A stretch of 64,000 nt of DNA from Streptomyces sp. CB02923 (GTDB lineage: Bacteria; Actinomycetota; Actinomycetes; Streptomycetales; Streptomycetaceae). Under the pieces are notes generated by a model that did no database searches, was not told the DNA's origin, and saw nothing but the letters and a program-made list of their open reading frames with translations. Positions 53,334-62,313 of this stretch are shown here, piece after piece. The translations under genes were made by a program, and so were the position numbers. How positions within the stretch are numbered: position 1 is the stretch's first letter; the number at the start of each line of letters is the position of its first letter. Where the stretch lies: assembly GCF_001905005.1 (NCBI RefSeq), contig NZ_LWKZ01000024.1:491427-555426 (forward strand), written 5' to 3'.

Positions 53334-53348
53334 GGGCGGTCCTCGTCC

Positions 53349-54260
53349 TCAGCTCGCCGGGTAGCGGTCGATCGCGGGCGGCCGCGGAGCCGGGACGCCG
53401 GACAGGCCCAGCGTCGCCTCGTACGCCTTCTTCCAGTCGCCGTTCCTCTCGTGGGCGGCGAGCGCGTCGTCCAGCGCGAAGCGCAGGGCGGTGTCACCGC
53501 GCGGCACGCCGATGCCGTACGGCTCCTCGGAGAACGGCCGGCCCGCCAGCTTCAGCTCGTCGGGCACCTTGGCGGCGTAGCCCATGAGGATCGCGTCGTC
53601 GGTCGTGACGGCGTCGACCTGATAGGTGAGCAGGTTGTCGACGCACACCGAGTACGTGTCGTAGGCGACCAGGTCGGCCTTGGGGTAGTCGGCCTGGATG
53701 CGCTGGTACGGCGTGGAACCGGCCGCCGAGCAGACCTTCCTGCCCGCCAGGTCCCGCGGCCCGTCGATGCCCTTCTGGTCCTTGCGCACCAGCAGGCCCT
53801 GGCCGGCCATGTAGTACGGACCGGCGAAGCCCACCTGCTGCTTGCGCTTGGCGTTGACGGTGTAGGTGCCGACGTAGTAGTCGATCTGGCCGTTCTGCAG
53901 GGCCGTCTCGCGGTTGGCCGAGGCGATGGTCTTGAACTGCACGGTCTTCGGGTCGAAGCCGAGGGAGGCCGACATCATCTTGGCGATCTCGATGTCGAAG
54001 CCGGTGTACGTCCCGGAGGCCGGGTCGCGCTCGCCCATGTACGGCTGGTCCTCCTTGGCCCCGACGACCAGCCGGCCGCGGCTGCTGGCCTTGCGCCAGG
54101 TCGCGGAGTCGGGCAGCCGGAAACCCTGGGCGGTCGTGTAGTGGGGCAGTTGGCTGCCTCCGGGACCCTTGACGGGCGGGCTGCCGGACTTGCCGCAGCC
54201 AGCGGCCAGGAGTGCGGCGGTCAGCGCGAGTGCCACGAGGGCGGTGCGGGTCTGGTGCAT
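53349..54260 (-). CDS. gluB: Glutamate-type amino acid binding lipoprotein
   Basis: Family 3 binding protein of 303 residues. The signal peptide ends in the lipobox LAAGC (Cys about 22). RLVVGAKEDQPYMGERDPASGTYTGFDIEIAKMMSASLG and DYYVGTYTVNAKRKQQVGFAGPYY are typical of glutamate/aspartate binding proteins. It delivers the amino acid to the GluCD permease. Confidence 0.9.
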   Translation of the reverse strand: MHQTRTALVALALTAALLAAGCGKSGSPPVKGPGGSQLPHYTTAQGFRLPDSATWRKASSRGRLVVGAKEDQPYMGERDPASGTYTGFDIEIAKMMSASLGFDPKTVQFKTIASANRETALQNGQIDYYVGTYTVNAKRKQQVGFAGPYYMAGQGLLVRKDQKGIDGPRDLAGRKVCSAAGSTPYQRIQADYPKADLVAYDTYSVCVDNLLTYQVDAVTTDDAILMGYAAKVPDELKLAGRPFSEEPYGIGVPRGDTALRFALDDALAAHERNGDWKKAYEATLGLSGVPAPRPPAIDRYPAS

Positions 54261-54274
54261 GGCGGCGCCCCCGG

Positions 54275-55018
54275 TCAGTGCTTGAGGATCTTGGAGAGAA
54301 AGTCCTTGGCGCGGTCGCTCTCCGGCGCGGTGAAGAACTCCTCCGGCGTGCGGTCCTCGACGATCCGGCCGTCCGCCATGAAGACGACGCGGTTGGCTGC
54401 GGAGCGCGCGAAACCCATCTCATGGGTGACGACGACCATCGTCATGCCCTCCTGGGCGAGCTGCTGCATGACCTCCAGCACCTCGTTGATCATCTCCGGG
54501 TCGAGGGCGGAGGTCGGCTCGTCGAAGAGCAGCGCCTGCGGCTCCATCGCCAGCGCGCGGGCGATGGCCACCCGCTGCTGCTGCCCCCCGGAGAGCTGCG
54601 CCGGGTACTTGTCGGCGTGCGCGGCCAGGCCCACCCGCTCCAGGAGTTGGCGGGCCCGCCCCTCGGCCTCCTCCTTCTTGCGCTTGCGGACCTTGACCGG
54701 CGCGAGCATCACATTGGCCAGCACGCTCTTGTGGGCGAAGAGGTTGAAGGACTGGAAGACCATGCCGACTTCGGCGCGCAGCGCGGCCAGTTCGCGCCCC
54801 TCTTCGGGGAGCGGCCGGCCGTCCAGGGTGATGGTGCCGGACTCGATCGGTTCGAGGCGGTTGATGGTGCGGCACAGGGTGGACTTGCCGGACCCGGAGG
54901 GCCCGATGACGACCACCACCTCACCACGGCCGACGGTGAGGTCGATGTCCGCCAGGACATGCAGTTTCCCGTAGTGCTTGTTGACCCCGCGCAGCTCGAT
55001 CAGCGCATCACCGGCCAT
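54275..55018 (-). CDS. gluA: Glutamate-type amino acid ABC ATP-binding protein
   Basis: ATPase of 247 residues with Walker A GPSGSGKST, the polar amino acid transporter's QSFNLFAHKSVLANVMLAPVKV, signature LSGGQQQRV and Walker B ALLFDEPTSALD. It powers the GluCD permease. The ATG at 55018 starts the conserved GDALIELRGVNKHYG; an ATG 21 bases upstream is possible. First gene of the minus-strand gluABCD unit. Confidence 0.9.
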   Translation of the reverse strand: MAGDALIELRGVNKHYGKLHVLADIDLTVGRGEVVVVIGPSGSGKSTLCRTINRLEPIESGTITLDGRPLPEEGRELAALRAEVGMVFQSFNLFAHKSVLANVMLAPVKVRKRKKEEAEGRARQLLERVGLAAHADKYPAQLSGGQQQRVAIARALAMEPQALLFDEPTSALDPEMINEVLEVMQQLAQEGMTMVVVTHEMGFARSAANRVVFMADGRIVEDRTPEEFFTAPESDRAKDFLSKILKH

Positions 55019-55147
55019 GTGCAGCCTGCTCACTCTCATCCGTACCGCCAGAACACCGCAAACTACCTGCCCGAAAGCAGCGGTTTTCCCCTGACACGCA
55101 CGAATACTCCGATAAACCCTGATTACCGGGGAAAGTGCGCACGCCTG

Positions 55148-55290
55148 CCAGGTGCGGGCCCCTGGCGGGGAGCCTCCGGTCGGGTACGGGTCCCCGGGCG
55201 GGGAGCCTCCGGAAGGTACGGGCTCCGGCGGGCCGCCTCCGGTACGGGCCTCCGGTACGGGCCTCCGGTACGGACCTCCGGCGGGCGGCT
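55148..55290. repeat. GC-rich short repeats with three tandem 13-mers
   Basis: GCCTCCGGTACGG occurs three times without change at 55235-55247, 55248-55260 and 55261-55273, followed by a partial copy. GGCGGGGAGCCTCCGG occurs twice just before. The repeats fill the space between gluA and the GntR gene. Confidence 0.75.
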
Positions 55291-55307
55291 GCCCCAGCGC
55301 CTCTTCC

Positions 55308-55338
55308 CTAGGTACACAGTGCCCGCCTGCGTACCTAG
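55308..55338. promoter_or_regulatory. GntR-type operator
   Basis: CTAGGTAC (55308-55315) and GTACCTAG (55331-55338) are perfect inverted copies 15 bases apart. They lie 11-41 bases before the GntR start codon, probably for autoregulation. Confidence 0.65.
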
Positions 55339-55348
55339 CCTGTGGGGC

Positions 55349-56104
55349 ATGGGTGACAACCGACCTGTCTTCCAGCGCATCGCCGACGACCTGCGCCGCC
55401 AGATCGACGAGGGTGCCCTGCCCGTCGGCGCGCGGATGCCGTCCCGCTCCGAGCTCAAGCGGGCGTACGAGGCCAGCGACCAGACCGTGGACCGCGCGGT
55501 ACGCGTCCTGAAGGCCGCCGGCTACGCGGAAGGCCAGTTCGGCCGGGGGGTGTTCGTGGCCGACCGGGCGCCCATCGGGACCCTGCTGCGCTCCACGGGC
55601 GCCGTGGACTCCCCGTTCGCCGCCCGGATCGCCCTGGAGGGGTCACCCGACGGCACACCGTTGACGTGGGAGGCGTCCTCGACGACGGACGCGGCGTCCG
55701 ACCGGGTGGCACGGCGGCTGTGCATCGTGCCCGGCACCGGCGTCGTACGGTCGGTGTACGAATACCTGGCCAACCGGCAGCCCGTACAACTCGCCACGAG
55801 CTGGGAGCCGCTCGCCATCACCCAGGGCACCGACGTCGTCTTCCCGGAGTGCGGGCCCTATGCCCGGCGGGGGGTGCGGGGGCGGATGGCCGCCATCGGG
55901 ATCCGGGTGGTGCGCGCCGAGGAGCGCGTCGGGTCCCGGCCCGCTTCCAGTTCCGAGGCGGAGACGCTGGGCTGCTCCCCCGGGCAGTGCGTGACGGTCG
56001 TGGAGCGTACGCACTTCGACGCGGACGGGCGGGCCGTGGAGACCTCGGACATCGTCGTACGGGCCGACCGGTGGCGGCTCGCGTACGACATCGGGTTCGT
56101 GTGA
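55349..56104 (+). CDS. GntR/HutC-family regulator
   Basis: Regulator of 251 residues. The N-terminal winged helix (QRIADDLRRQIDEGALPVGARMPSRSELKRAYEASDQTVDRAVRVLKAAGYAEGQFGRGVFV) is followed by a UTRA ligand-binding domain (about residues 95-250, with the family's ETSDIVVRADRWRLAYDI end). The ATG at 55349 has GGGG upstream. An inverted repeat covers the promoter. It is divergent from gluABCD and may sense a sugar or amino acid derivative. Confidence 0.88.
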   Translation: MGDNRPVFQRIADDLRRQIDEGALPVGARMPSRSELKRAYEASDQTVDRAVRVLKAAGYAEGQFGRGVFVADRAPIGTLLRSTGAVDSPFAARIALEGSPDGTPLTWEASSTTDAASDRVARRLCIVPGTGVVRSVYEYLANRQPVQLATSWEPLAITQGTDVVFPECGPYARRGVRGRMAAIGIRVVRAEERVGSRPASSSEAETLGCSPGQCVTVVERTHFDADGRAVETSDIVVRADRWRLAYDIGFV

Positions 56105-56190
56105 CGGGGCCGGGGGCCGCCGGTGTCCGAGTGACCGGGCCGGGACCGCCGGTCTTCGTATGACCGGGCCGGGGCCGCCGGTGAGGGCTG
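56102..56190. repeat. Three 29-30-bp tandem repeats after the GntR gene
   Basis: Units start at 56102, 56132 and 56161 with TGACNGGGCCGGG and contain CCGCCGGT. They begin at the stop codon of the GntR gene. Confidence 0.65.
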
Positions 56191-56242
56191 TCGGTGAGGG
56201 CTGTCGGCCCGGTCGGCTCTCGACGGCCTCCGTTCAGGACGG

Positions 56243-56665
56243 TCAGCTCTCGGCGGCCTCCGCGTAGAGCTGGCACAGTTCGGGCGCGCCGTTGGCCGCC
56301 CAGTCCTGGCCCGCCGTCACCACGTCCACCTCCCGGCCGGACGCCAGCCGGACGACCGGCTCGCCGCTGGGCCACACCTTCCAGGCGGCGCCGGGCACCG
56401 TCCGCACCAGCACGGTGCCCAGGTAGAAACCCGCGTCGTTGCCGAGCCAGGTCACCACGTCCGGGTCGTCGCGCCAGGCGGGCCGCAGCTGGTCCAGCGC
56501 CTCCAACGACCGCACCGAATCGTCCAGTTCCACGCCTTCGGTCTGGGCCTGGGCACGCAGCAGCTCGCACTCCGCCAGGAGCATCGCCGCGCCTTCGGGG
56601 TCGTCTTCGACAGCAGGGACCACTTCCGGACGCTTGCGCCACTTGTCCAGGAAAGACATGTTCAT
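56243..56665 (-). CDS. DUF6278-like small protein
   Basis: Protein of 140 residues resembling the streptomycete DUF6278 type: MSFLDKWRKRPEVV at the start, then LLAECELLRAQAQTEGVELDDSVRSLEALDQL and GNDAGFYLGTVLVRTVPGAAWKVWPSGEPVVRLASGREVDV. The function is not known. Two starts are possible: the ATG at 56665, or an ATG at 56659 that lies 7 bases after TACGCT and would be leaderless, giving 138 residues. Confidence 0.75.
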   Translation of the reverse strand: MNMSFLDKWRKRPEVVPAVEDDPEGAAMLLAECELLRAQAQTEGVELDDSVRSLEALDQLRPAWRDDPDVVTWLGNDAGFYLGTVLVRTVPGAAWKVWPSGEPVVRLASGREVDVVTAGQDWAANGAPELCQLYAEAAES

Positions 56666-56797
56666 GAGCGTAGCGTCCCACCCGGGCCCGGGCGGTGGCC
56701 ACAGGCGCGCGGCAGGCCGTGGCCGGATCACCGCCCCGGGCCGCCGGTTCCGGCCGGTCCCCGTGCACGTCCTCGGTGCCAGCGGAAGGAAGATCGT

Positions 56798-58597
56798 ATG
56801 CGCGTACGACCATGGGGCACGCTTCTCGCCCCGGCCCTCTGCCTCTCCCTCGCCCCCTTGGCCACCCCGGCCATGGCGGCTCCACCTCAACGGCCCAGCG
56901 CCCCGGTGCCGTTGGAGAGACTCTTCGACAACACGGCGGTCAGCGAGCCGTCCGCCCCGGCGTCGGCCGACTTCGACGGCGACGGCAACTCGCTGTCCGC
57001 GCGGGACCTCGCCGCGGCGGGCTGGACCCCTGGGCGGGTGCTGACCCTGGACGCGGCCCGGCTGCGGTGGCCGCGCGCCGCCGCGGGCCGCCCGGACAAC
57101 GTACGGGCCGACGGCCAGGCGGTCCGGCTGAGCGGCCGCGGCGACGCGCTGTCGCTGCTGGTGGCCGCGACGGGCGGCACGGTGACCGGAAGCGGCACGG
57201 TCCGCTACCGGGACGGGTCGCGCAGCACGTACCGGCTGACCGCGCCGGACTGGCGTACGGGCCCCCTGAGCACCAAGGCGGTGGCGCTGCCGCACATCAA
57301 CACACCCGGCGGCCAACGGGCGGAGCGCGCGCGGCTGTACGCGGTGAGCGTGCCGGTGGCGCGCGGGCGCGAGGTGGCCGCGGTCGTCCTGCCCGCGGAC
57401 CCCGGGCCGCGCGCCGACCTGCATGTGTTCGCCGCGGCGGTGCGCGACAACGGTGCTGGCTGGACGACCGGTTGGGCGACGGCCACGGGCGGGTACACCA
57501 AGCGCGGGCCGTGGCGCGGCCAGACGCTGCGGCTGGTCGTGCACCCCGGCGCGGGCGGGCCGCGGGTCCGGGTCAGGCTGGCGAACACCTTCGCGTCGGC
57601 GCCGGTGCGCTTCGGGGCGGCGAGCGTGGCCGTGCGGGGCAGGGGCGCGGCGGCGAGCCGCAAGCCCGTACCGCTGACCTTCGGCGGGCAGCGGGGCGTG
57701 CAGATCCCGGCCGGGGCCCAGGCGTACAGCGATCCGGTGGGCTTCACCGTCCCCGCGGGCCGCGACCTGCTGGTCAGCCTCCATCTGCCGGGCACGGTGA
57801 CGGCGGCGCCGGTGCACGCGGGGTCCCAGCAGATCTCGTACGCCAGCGCGCCCGGCAGCGGCGACCGGACGGGTGACATCGGCGGCGCGGCGTATCCGGG
57901 CACGCTGACCGGCTGGCCGTTCCTGACCGGGGTGCAGGTCGCGGGCGGGCCGGGCACGGTCGTGACGCTCGGGGACTCCATCACCGACGGCTCCCTCTCG
58001 ACGGCGGGCACGAACCGGCGCTGGCCGGACGTGCTGGCCCGCCGGTTCCAGGCCCAGCACCGCCTGCCGCGTTATGGCGTGGCCAACAGCGGTATCGACG
58101 CGAACCGGGTGGTCACCGACCGCTATCCGGGTGACGGCGTCAGCAACGACACCGGCGGGGTCAGCGCTCAGCACCGGCTGGAGCGGGACGTGCTGGCCCA
58201 GCCCTCGGTCCGTACGGTCGTGGTCTTCGAGGGCACCAACGACATCCGGATCGGCACTCCGGTGCGCGACATCGTGGCAGGGCTGCGGGCCATCGCCCGG
58301 CGCGCGCACGAGCGCGGGCTGCGGGTGGTGGCCGCGACCGTCACACCGTGCGAGGGCTTCGGTGACTGCACGGCGCAGGTCGAGGCGCGGCGCAACGCCG
58401 TGAACGCCGCCATCCGGCAGCGAGGCGCGGACTTCGACGCCGTACTGGACTTCGACGCGGTACTCCGGGACCCGGCGCGTCCGCAGCGGCTGCTGCCCGT
58501 GTACGACAGCGGCGACCACCTGCACCCCGGCGACGCGGGCCTGCGGGCGCTCGGACAGTCGGTCGACCTGCGCGCGCTCGTACCCAGGACGCCCTGA
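56798..58597 (+). CDS. Secreted SGNH/GDSL esterase
   Basis: Secreted protein of 599 residues. The signal peptide ends near PAMAAP (about residue 28). Residues 50-70 contain a calcium-loop-like DFDGDGNSLSA. The C-terminal half is an SGNH hydrolase: Ser in VTLGDSITDGS, Gly in NSGIDANRVV, Asn in EGTNDIRIG and Asp/His in YDSGDHLHPGDAG. Such proteins remove acyl groups from lipids or polysaccharides outside the cell. It starts at the ATG at 56798 and is divergent from the DUF6278 gene. Confidence 0.88.
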   Translation: MRVRPWGTLLAPALCLSLAPLATPAMAAPPQRPSAPVPLERLFDNTAVSEPSAPASADFDGDGNSLSARDLAAAGWTPGRVLTLDAARLRWPRAAAGRPDNVRADGQAVRLSGRGDALSLLVAATGGTVTGSGTVRYRDGSRSTYRLTAPDWRTGPLSTKAVALPHINTPGGQRAERARLYAVSVPVARGREVAAVVLPADPGPRADLHVFAAAVRDNGAGWTTGWATATGGYTKRGPWRGQTLRLVVHPGAGGPRVRVRLANTFASAPVRFGAASVAVRGRGAAASRKPVPLTFGGQRGVQIPAGAQAYSDPVGFTVPAGRDLLVSLHLPGTVTAAPVHAGSQQISYASAPGSGDRTGDIGGAAYPGTLTGWPFLTGVQVAGGPGTVVTLGDSITDGSLSTAGTNRRWPDVLARRFQAQHRLPRYGVANSGIDANRVVTDRYPGDGVSNDTGGVSAQHRLERDVLAQPSVRTVVVFEGTNDIRIGTPVRDIVAGLRAIARRAHERGLRVVAATVTPCEGFGDCTAQVEARRNAVNAAIRQRGADFDAVLDFDAVLRDPARPQRLLPVYDSGDHLHPGDAGLRALGQSVDLRALVPRTP

Positions 58598-58621
58598 TAC
58601 GCACTGATACGCACTGATACG
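58592..58621. repeat. Three CTGATACGCA repeats
   Basis: Three 10-bp copies, the last one ending in GGG, begin at the stop codon region of the esterase gene. Confidence 0.6.
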
Positions 58622-58645
58622 GGCCGCCGGGGCTGCCGGGGCCGA

Positions 58646-58749
58646 CACCCGCAGCCGTGATCCGGGCCCGGCACCCGCAGTCGTGGTCCGGGCCCGGCAC
58701 CCGTAATCGTGGTCCGGGCCCGGAAGCCACAGCAGCGAGCCGGGCCCGG
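58646..58749. repeat. Four 26-bp tandem repeats, each with CCGGGCCCGG
   Basis: Units at 58646-58671, 58672-58697 and 58698-58723 are near identical; 58724-58749 is degenerate. Each ends in the palindrome CCGGGCCCGG. They fill the gap between the convergent esterase and exonuclease genes and may act as a two-way terminator. Confidence 0.75.
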
Positions 58750-58750
58750 C

Positions 58751-59530
58751 TCAGACCTCCAGGTCGACGACGACCGGGGCGTGGTCCGAGGCGCCCTTGC
58801 CCTTGCGCTCCTCGCGGTCCACGTACGCGTCCGAGACGGCCTTGGCGAACGGCTCGTTGCCGTACACCAGGTCGATGCGCATGCCCTTGTTCTTCGGGAA
58901 GCAGAGCTGGCGGTAGTCCCAGTAGGTGAACGGCTTGTCGTACTTCAGGGGGCGCGGCACCACGTCCGACAGCCCGGCCTCGCGCAGGGCGGACAGGGCG
59001 GCGCGCTCGGCGGGCGTCACATGCGTCATGCCCTCGAAGACGGAGGTGTCCCACACATCGTCGTCGCTGGGCGCCACGTTGAAGTCGCCGAGGACCGCGA
59101 ACGGGCGGGGGCCCGCCGCGTCCTCGGCGACGGCCGCCTTCAGCGCCTCGAACCACTGGAGCTTGTAGGCGAAGTGCGCGTGGTCGATCTCGCGGCCGTT
59201 GGGCACGTACACCGACCAGACGCGGGCCGGGCCGCAGGTCGCGGAGACGGCGCGGGGCTCCTGCGCCCCCTCGTAGTCCGGACCGCCGGTCAGCCCGGTG
59301 GTCACGTCCTCCAGGCCGACCTTGGACAGCAGCGCGACGCCGTTCCACCGGCCGGTGGCGTTGACGGCGGCCTCGTAGCCCAGCTCGCGCAACTGGTCGT
59401 ACGGGAACTGCTCGGCCGAGCACTTGGTCTCCTGGACGCACAGCACGTCCGTGCCGGTGTTCTCCAGCCAGGCCAGCAGCCTCGGGAGGCGGGCGGTGAT
59501 CGAATTGACGTTCCAGGTCGCGATGCGCAT
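58751..59530 (-). CDS. xth: Exodeoxyribonuclease III
   Basis: DNA repair nuclease of 259 residues of the exonuclease III/AP endonuclease family. ATWNVNSI, the metal-binding Glu in CVQETKC, GDFNVAP and the closing SDHAPVVV are all present. The ATG at 59530 lies 7 bases after TAGGTT, which suggests a leaderless transcript; the longer reading adds 10 poorly supported residues. Confidence 0.93.
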   Translation of the reverse strand: MRIATWNVNSITARLPRLLAWLENTGTDVLCVQETKCSAEQFPYDQLRELGYEAAVNATGRWNGVALLSKVGLEDVTTGLTGGPDYEGAQEPRAVSATCGPARVWSVYVPNGREIDHAHFAYKLQWFEALKAAVAEDAAGPRPFAVLGDFNVAPSDDDVWDTSVFEGMTHVTPAERAALSALREAGLSDVVPRPLKYDKPFTYWDYRQLCFPKNKGMRIDLVYGNEPFAKAVSDAYVDREERKGKGASDHAPVVVDLEV

Positions 59531-59560
59531 GTCCGTAAACCTACAGCGGGGGTGTGACAC

Positions 59561-60214
59561 TCAGTTCAAACCGGTGCTCTCACCGGGGGTGAGGCGTCCG
59601 TGGTCGGTACCGCCGAGCTTGTCGATCATGCCGTCGTAGACCGGTCGGGCATGGTCCTGCAGCAGACTGTCGTGTACGTCGATGGCGCGGCGCGGCCGGA
59701 CCTCACGGACGTAGTCGATCACCTCGGCGACCTTGTTCCAGGGCGCGTGCACCGGCAGCAGCAGCGTGTCGACCGTGCGGCCCTGGGGGACGGTGAGCGC
59801 GTCACCCGGGTGGAAGACGGTCGCGCCGTCGTCCTCGGTGGTGATCAGGTAGCCGACGTTGGTGACGCGCGGGATGTCCGGATGGATGACGGCGTGCAGC
59901 TGCCCGTGCACCTCGATGTCGAAGCCGGCCGCCGTGAAGGCGTCCCCCTCCCCCACCGTGTGCACCCGCCCGGGGAAAGCAGCGGAAATCTGCTCGGCGA
60001 CGCTGGCCAGGGTCCAGATCTCGGCGCCGCGGTTCGCCTCCATGCCCGCGCGCAGCCGCTCCTCGTCGAAGTGGTCCATGTGCTCATGGGTGATCAGGAT
60101 GGCGTCGGCGCCGACCGCCGCGTCCCGCTCGCTGAAGACACCGGGATCGATGACGAGCACCTGCCCGTCCTTCTCCAGCCGGACACAGGCGTGGGTCTTC
60201 TTCGTGAGTTCCAT
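59561..60214 (-). CDS. MBL-fold metal-dependent hydrolase (UPF0173-like)
   Basis: Hydrolase of 217 residues with the metal site HEHMDH (about residues 43-48), a later HPGD and a DVHDSLLQDHARPVYDGM C-terminus. It is short and resembles the UPF0173 group of metallo-beta-lactamase-fold proteins. The substrate is unknown. It precedes xth on the same strand with a 30-base gap, so they may share a transcript. Confidence 0.88.
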   Translation of the reverse strand: MELTKKTHACVRLEKDGQVLVIDPGVFSERDAAVGADAILITHEHMDHFDEERLRAGMEANRGAEIWTLASVAEQISAAFPGRVHTVGEGDAFTAAGFDIEVHGQLHAVIHPDIPRVTNVGYLITTEDDGATVFHPGDALTVPQGRTVDTLLLPVHAPWNKVAEVIDYVREVRPRRAIDVHDSLLQDHARPVYDGMIDKLGGTDHGRLTPGESTGLN

Positions 60215-60275
60215 GTCCCCATCTTGCCGCGCGGATGTACGGCGGGCCCCGGAGGGACGCGCGAGGGAACCCGTT

Positions 60276-60359
60276 GCGGCCGGGCCGAAGGGGACGGCGG
60301 CCGGATCGGAGCGTACGACGGCCGGGCCGGAGGGGACGACGGCCGGGCCCCGAGATCAC
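60276..60359. repeat. 21-bp imperfect tandem repeats
   Basis: Four units starting at 60276, 60297, 60318 and 60339 share ACGGCCGGGCCGGAGGGGAC-like sequence. They run up to the pcaDC stop codon. Confidence 0.6.
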
Positions 60360-61654
60360 CCCTCCGGGGTGGTCTCCTCGCGGATGACACGCTGGGCCAC
60401 GGCGAACGCGGCGTTGGCCGCGGGCACACCGCAGTAGACCGCCGTGTGCAGCAGGACTTCCTTGATCTCCGTGGGCGTCAGTCCGTTGCGCAGCGCGGCA
60501 CGCGTGTGCAGGGCCAGCTCGTCCCGGTGGCCCTGGGCGACCAGCGCGGTGAGCGTGATGATGCTGCGGGTACGCCGGTCCAGCCCCGCGCGGGTCCACA
60601 TCTCGCCCCACGCGTAGCGGGTGATGAACTCCTGGAAGTCCCCGCTGAAGTCGTCGACCCCCTCCTCCACCTGATCCACGTGCGCGTCACCGAGCACCTC
60701 ACGGCGGACCTTGATGCCCTGCTCGTACGCGCCGCCCCGGACCGCCTCCGGCTGGGCGAGACCGGACTCGATGGCCGCGGGCGCCACCGGCGGGGGCGGG
60801 GGCGGGGGCGCGGGCCCGAGCACCGGCTTGGGCGCGGCGGCGCCGATCGCCGCCTGGGTGGCGGCGCCCGGCTTGTCGTGCCAGGCGGCGGTGAAGTGCC
60901 GGATGAGCAGTTCGGTGACGGCGGCGGGCTGCTCGACGGGCGCGAGGTGGGAGGTGCCGGGAACGAGCGCGAGGCTCGCGTCCGGAATCCCGGCCACCAG
61001 GGTGCGGGCGTCGGTGGTCGGAGTGACCTGGTCCTCGGAGCCGACGACGACGAGGGTGGGCACCCCGATCCGCTGGAGCGAGGAGCGGACGTCGAAGGAG
61101 GCCATCGCCTCACAGGCCGCGATGTAGCAGCCCGGGTCGGTGGTGCGCACCATCTGGACGGCCCACTCGACGATGGCGGGCTGGGCCCCCGTGAAGCCGG
61201 GGGTGAACCAGCGCTCGGGCGAGGTACGGGCGATCGGGTCCAGCCCGTTCGTACGGATCACCACACCGCGCTGCCGCCAGGAGTCGGCGGTGCCGTAGCG
61301 CGGGGAGGAGGAGACCAGGGTGAGCGAGGTGACGCGCTGCGGCCGGGTGAGCGCCAGCTGAGCGCCGATCGCACCGCCGATGGAGCACCCCGCGTAGCCG
61401 AAACAGTCCACACCGAGCGCGTCGAGCGTGGCGACGAGCCGATCGGCCAGCTCCGCGACGGAGGAGGCCGGATAGGCCGGCGAGCCACCGTGCCCGGGCA
61501 GGTCGAACCGGATAACGCGCCAGTGACGGGTCAGCTCGGGTATCTGCCGATCCCACATATGCCACGTCGTTCCGAGGGCCGCACCCAAAACCAGACAAGG
61601 TGCATCTTCCGGCCCGTCAGAGCGGTATTGCAGGGTCTTCGTCGTCTCGCTCAC
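60356..61654 (-). CDS. pcaL: Fused 3-oxoadipate enol-lactonase / 4-carboxymuconolactone decarboxylase
   Basis: Two-step enzyme of 432 residues for the beta-ketoadipate pathway of aromatic breakdown. The N-terminal alpha/beta hydrolase (PcaD) has FDLPGHGGS, the nucleophile Ser in AGCSIGGA, and the His in PGTSHLAPVEQP. A linker with a run of eight prolines (about residues 280-290) leads to the PcaC domain (WGEMWTRAGLDRRTRSIITLTALVAQGH, then LLHTAVYCGVPAAN). The order lactonase-decarboxylase is known from fused PcaL. The start is the GTG at 61654 with GAGAGGG 8 bases upstream. No other pca genes lie in the window, so it is separated from the rest of the pathway. Confidence 0.92.
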   Translation of the reverse strand: MSETTKTLQYRSDGPEDAPCLVLGAALGTTWHMWDRQIPELTRHWRVIRFDLPGHGGSPAYPASSVAELADRLVATLDALGVDCFGYAGCSIGGAIGAQLALTRPQRVTSLTLVSSSPRYGTADSWRQRGVVIRTNGLDPIARTSPERWFTPGFTGAQPAIVEWAVQMVRTTDPGCYIAACEAMASFDVRSSLQRIGVPTLVVVGSEDQVTPTTDARTLVAGIPDASLALVPGTSHLAPVEQPAAVTELLIRHFTAAWHDKPGAATQAAIGAAAPKPVLGPAPPPPPPPVAPAAIESGLAQPEAVRGGAYEQGIKVRREVLGDAHVDQVEEGVDDFSGDFQEFITRYAWGEMWTRAGLDRRTRSIITLTALVAQGHRDELALHTRAALRNGLTPTEIKEVLLHTAVYCGVPAANAAFAVAQRVIREETTPEG

Positions 61655-62086
61655 CCGCCCGACCCTCTCATCTGTCATGAGGTGTCACATCGCCAGGGTG
61701 AACCTAGCGGGTCCTGACTCTCCCGCAACAGACGGGGCGGGGCGCTGTCGGAACCCTACCGAGTGTCCGGGTATCCGTTCATTGGCGTGCACTCGTGACC
61801 ACGTCGGCAATGGGGCGCGCGTTTGGCAGGAGACTTGGCCGCAGCCGGACTGGCCCTCCTCATCCCGGCTGCCGATCCACAACCGGCAGCCGGACTCCGA
61901 GTCCGCCTCAACCCCGCTGGCCATACGACTCGGCAAGTCGCCCGGCTGGTGAAACACATGACTCACGCTTGCCCCTCCACCGCACCCCCGTGCAGGCCAT
62001 CCCATGTGGTGGCAGCTCCGCGGAGGTCCTCTACATCCGGCTCGACGTACCACCTCTTGGTCGTCTTTACGTTTGTAGCTGGGCAA
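61655..62086. other. Non-coding stretch after pcaL
   Basis: No gene is supported. Short frames on both strands have no recognisable product. The IS fragments to the right suggest that the region has been rearranged. Confidence 0.4.
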
Positions 62087-62215
62087 CATCCCCGACGGCG
62101 GCGGCTGGCACACGGTCAGCAGAAAAGACGGCGACCGCAACCGGCAGGCCACCACCGACCAGCGCAAGAACTGCAAGCCAGTGATCGGCTACAGCTACAT
62201 CCACTCCGCCGTGCC
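62087..62215 (+). pseudogene. Fragment of an IS481-like transposase
   Basis: The translation contains IPDGGGWHTVSRKDGDRNRQATT, then KPVIGYSYIHSAV, which resembles the start of the integrase core of IS481-type transposases (GWR..GR..G.RNR..T...., then LGYAFVHTVIDD). It breaks off at the tandem repeat at 62200. No inverted repeats were identified. Confidence 0.55.
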
Positions 62216-62263
62216 CAGAGCGTCGACGGCGTCCACTCCGCCGTGCGCAGAGCGTCGACGGCG
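62200..62263. repeat. 32-bp tandem duplication
   Basis: Two adjacent copies starting TCCACTCCGCCGTGC, one base different. It joins the IS481-like and IS630-like fragments, probably a slip or repair mark at the junction. Confidence 0.7.
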
Positions 62264-62313
62264 TCGATGCCGTCCGCGCCGCCGTCACACCGCTGCCGAA
62301 CGGGGGCGCACGG

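Noticed and set aside
56243..58648. 801-residue minus-strand frame
   Set aside because: Only its last 140 residues (DUF6278-like) are real; the rest is antisense to the SGNH esterase.
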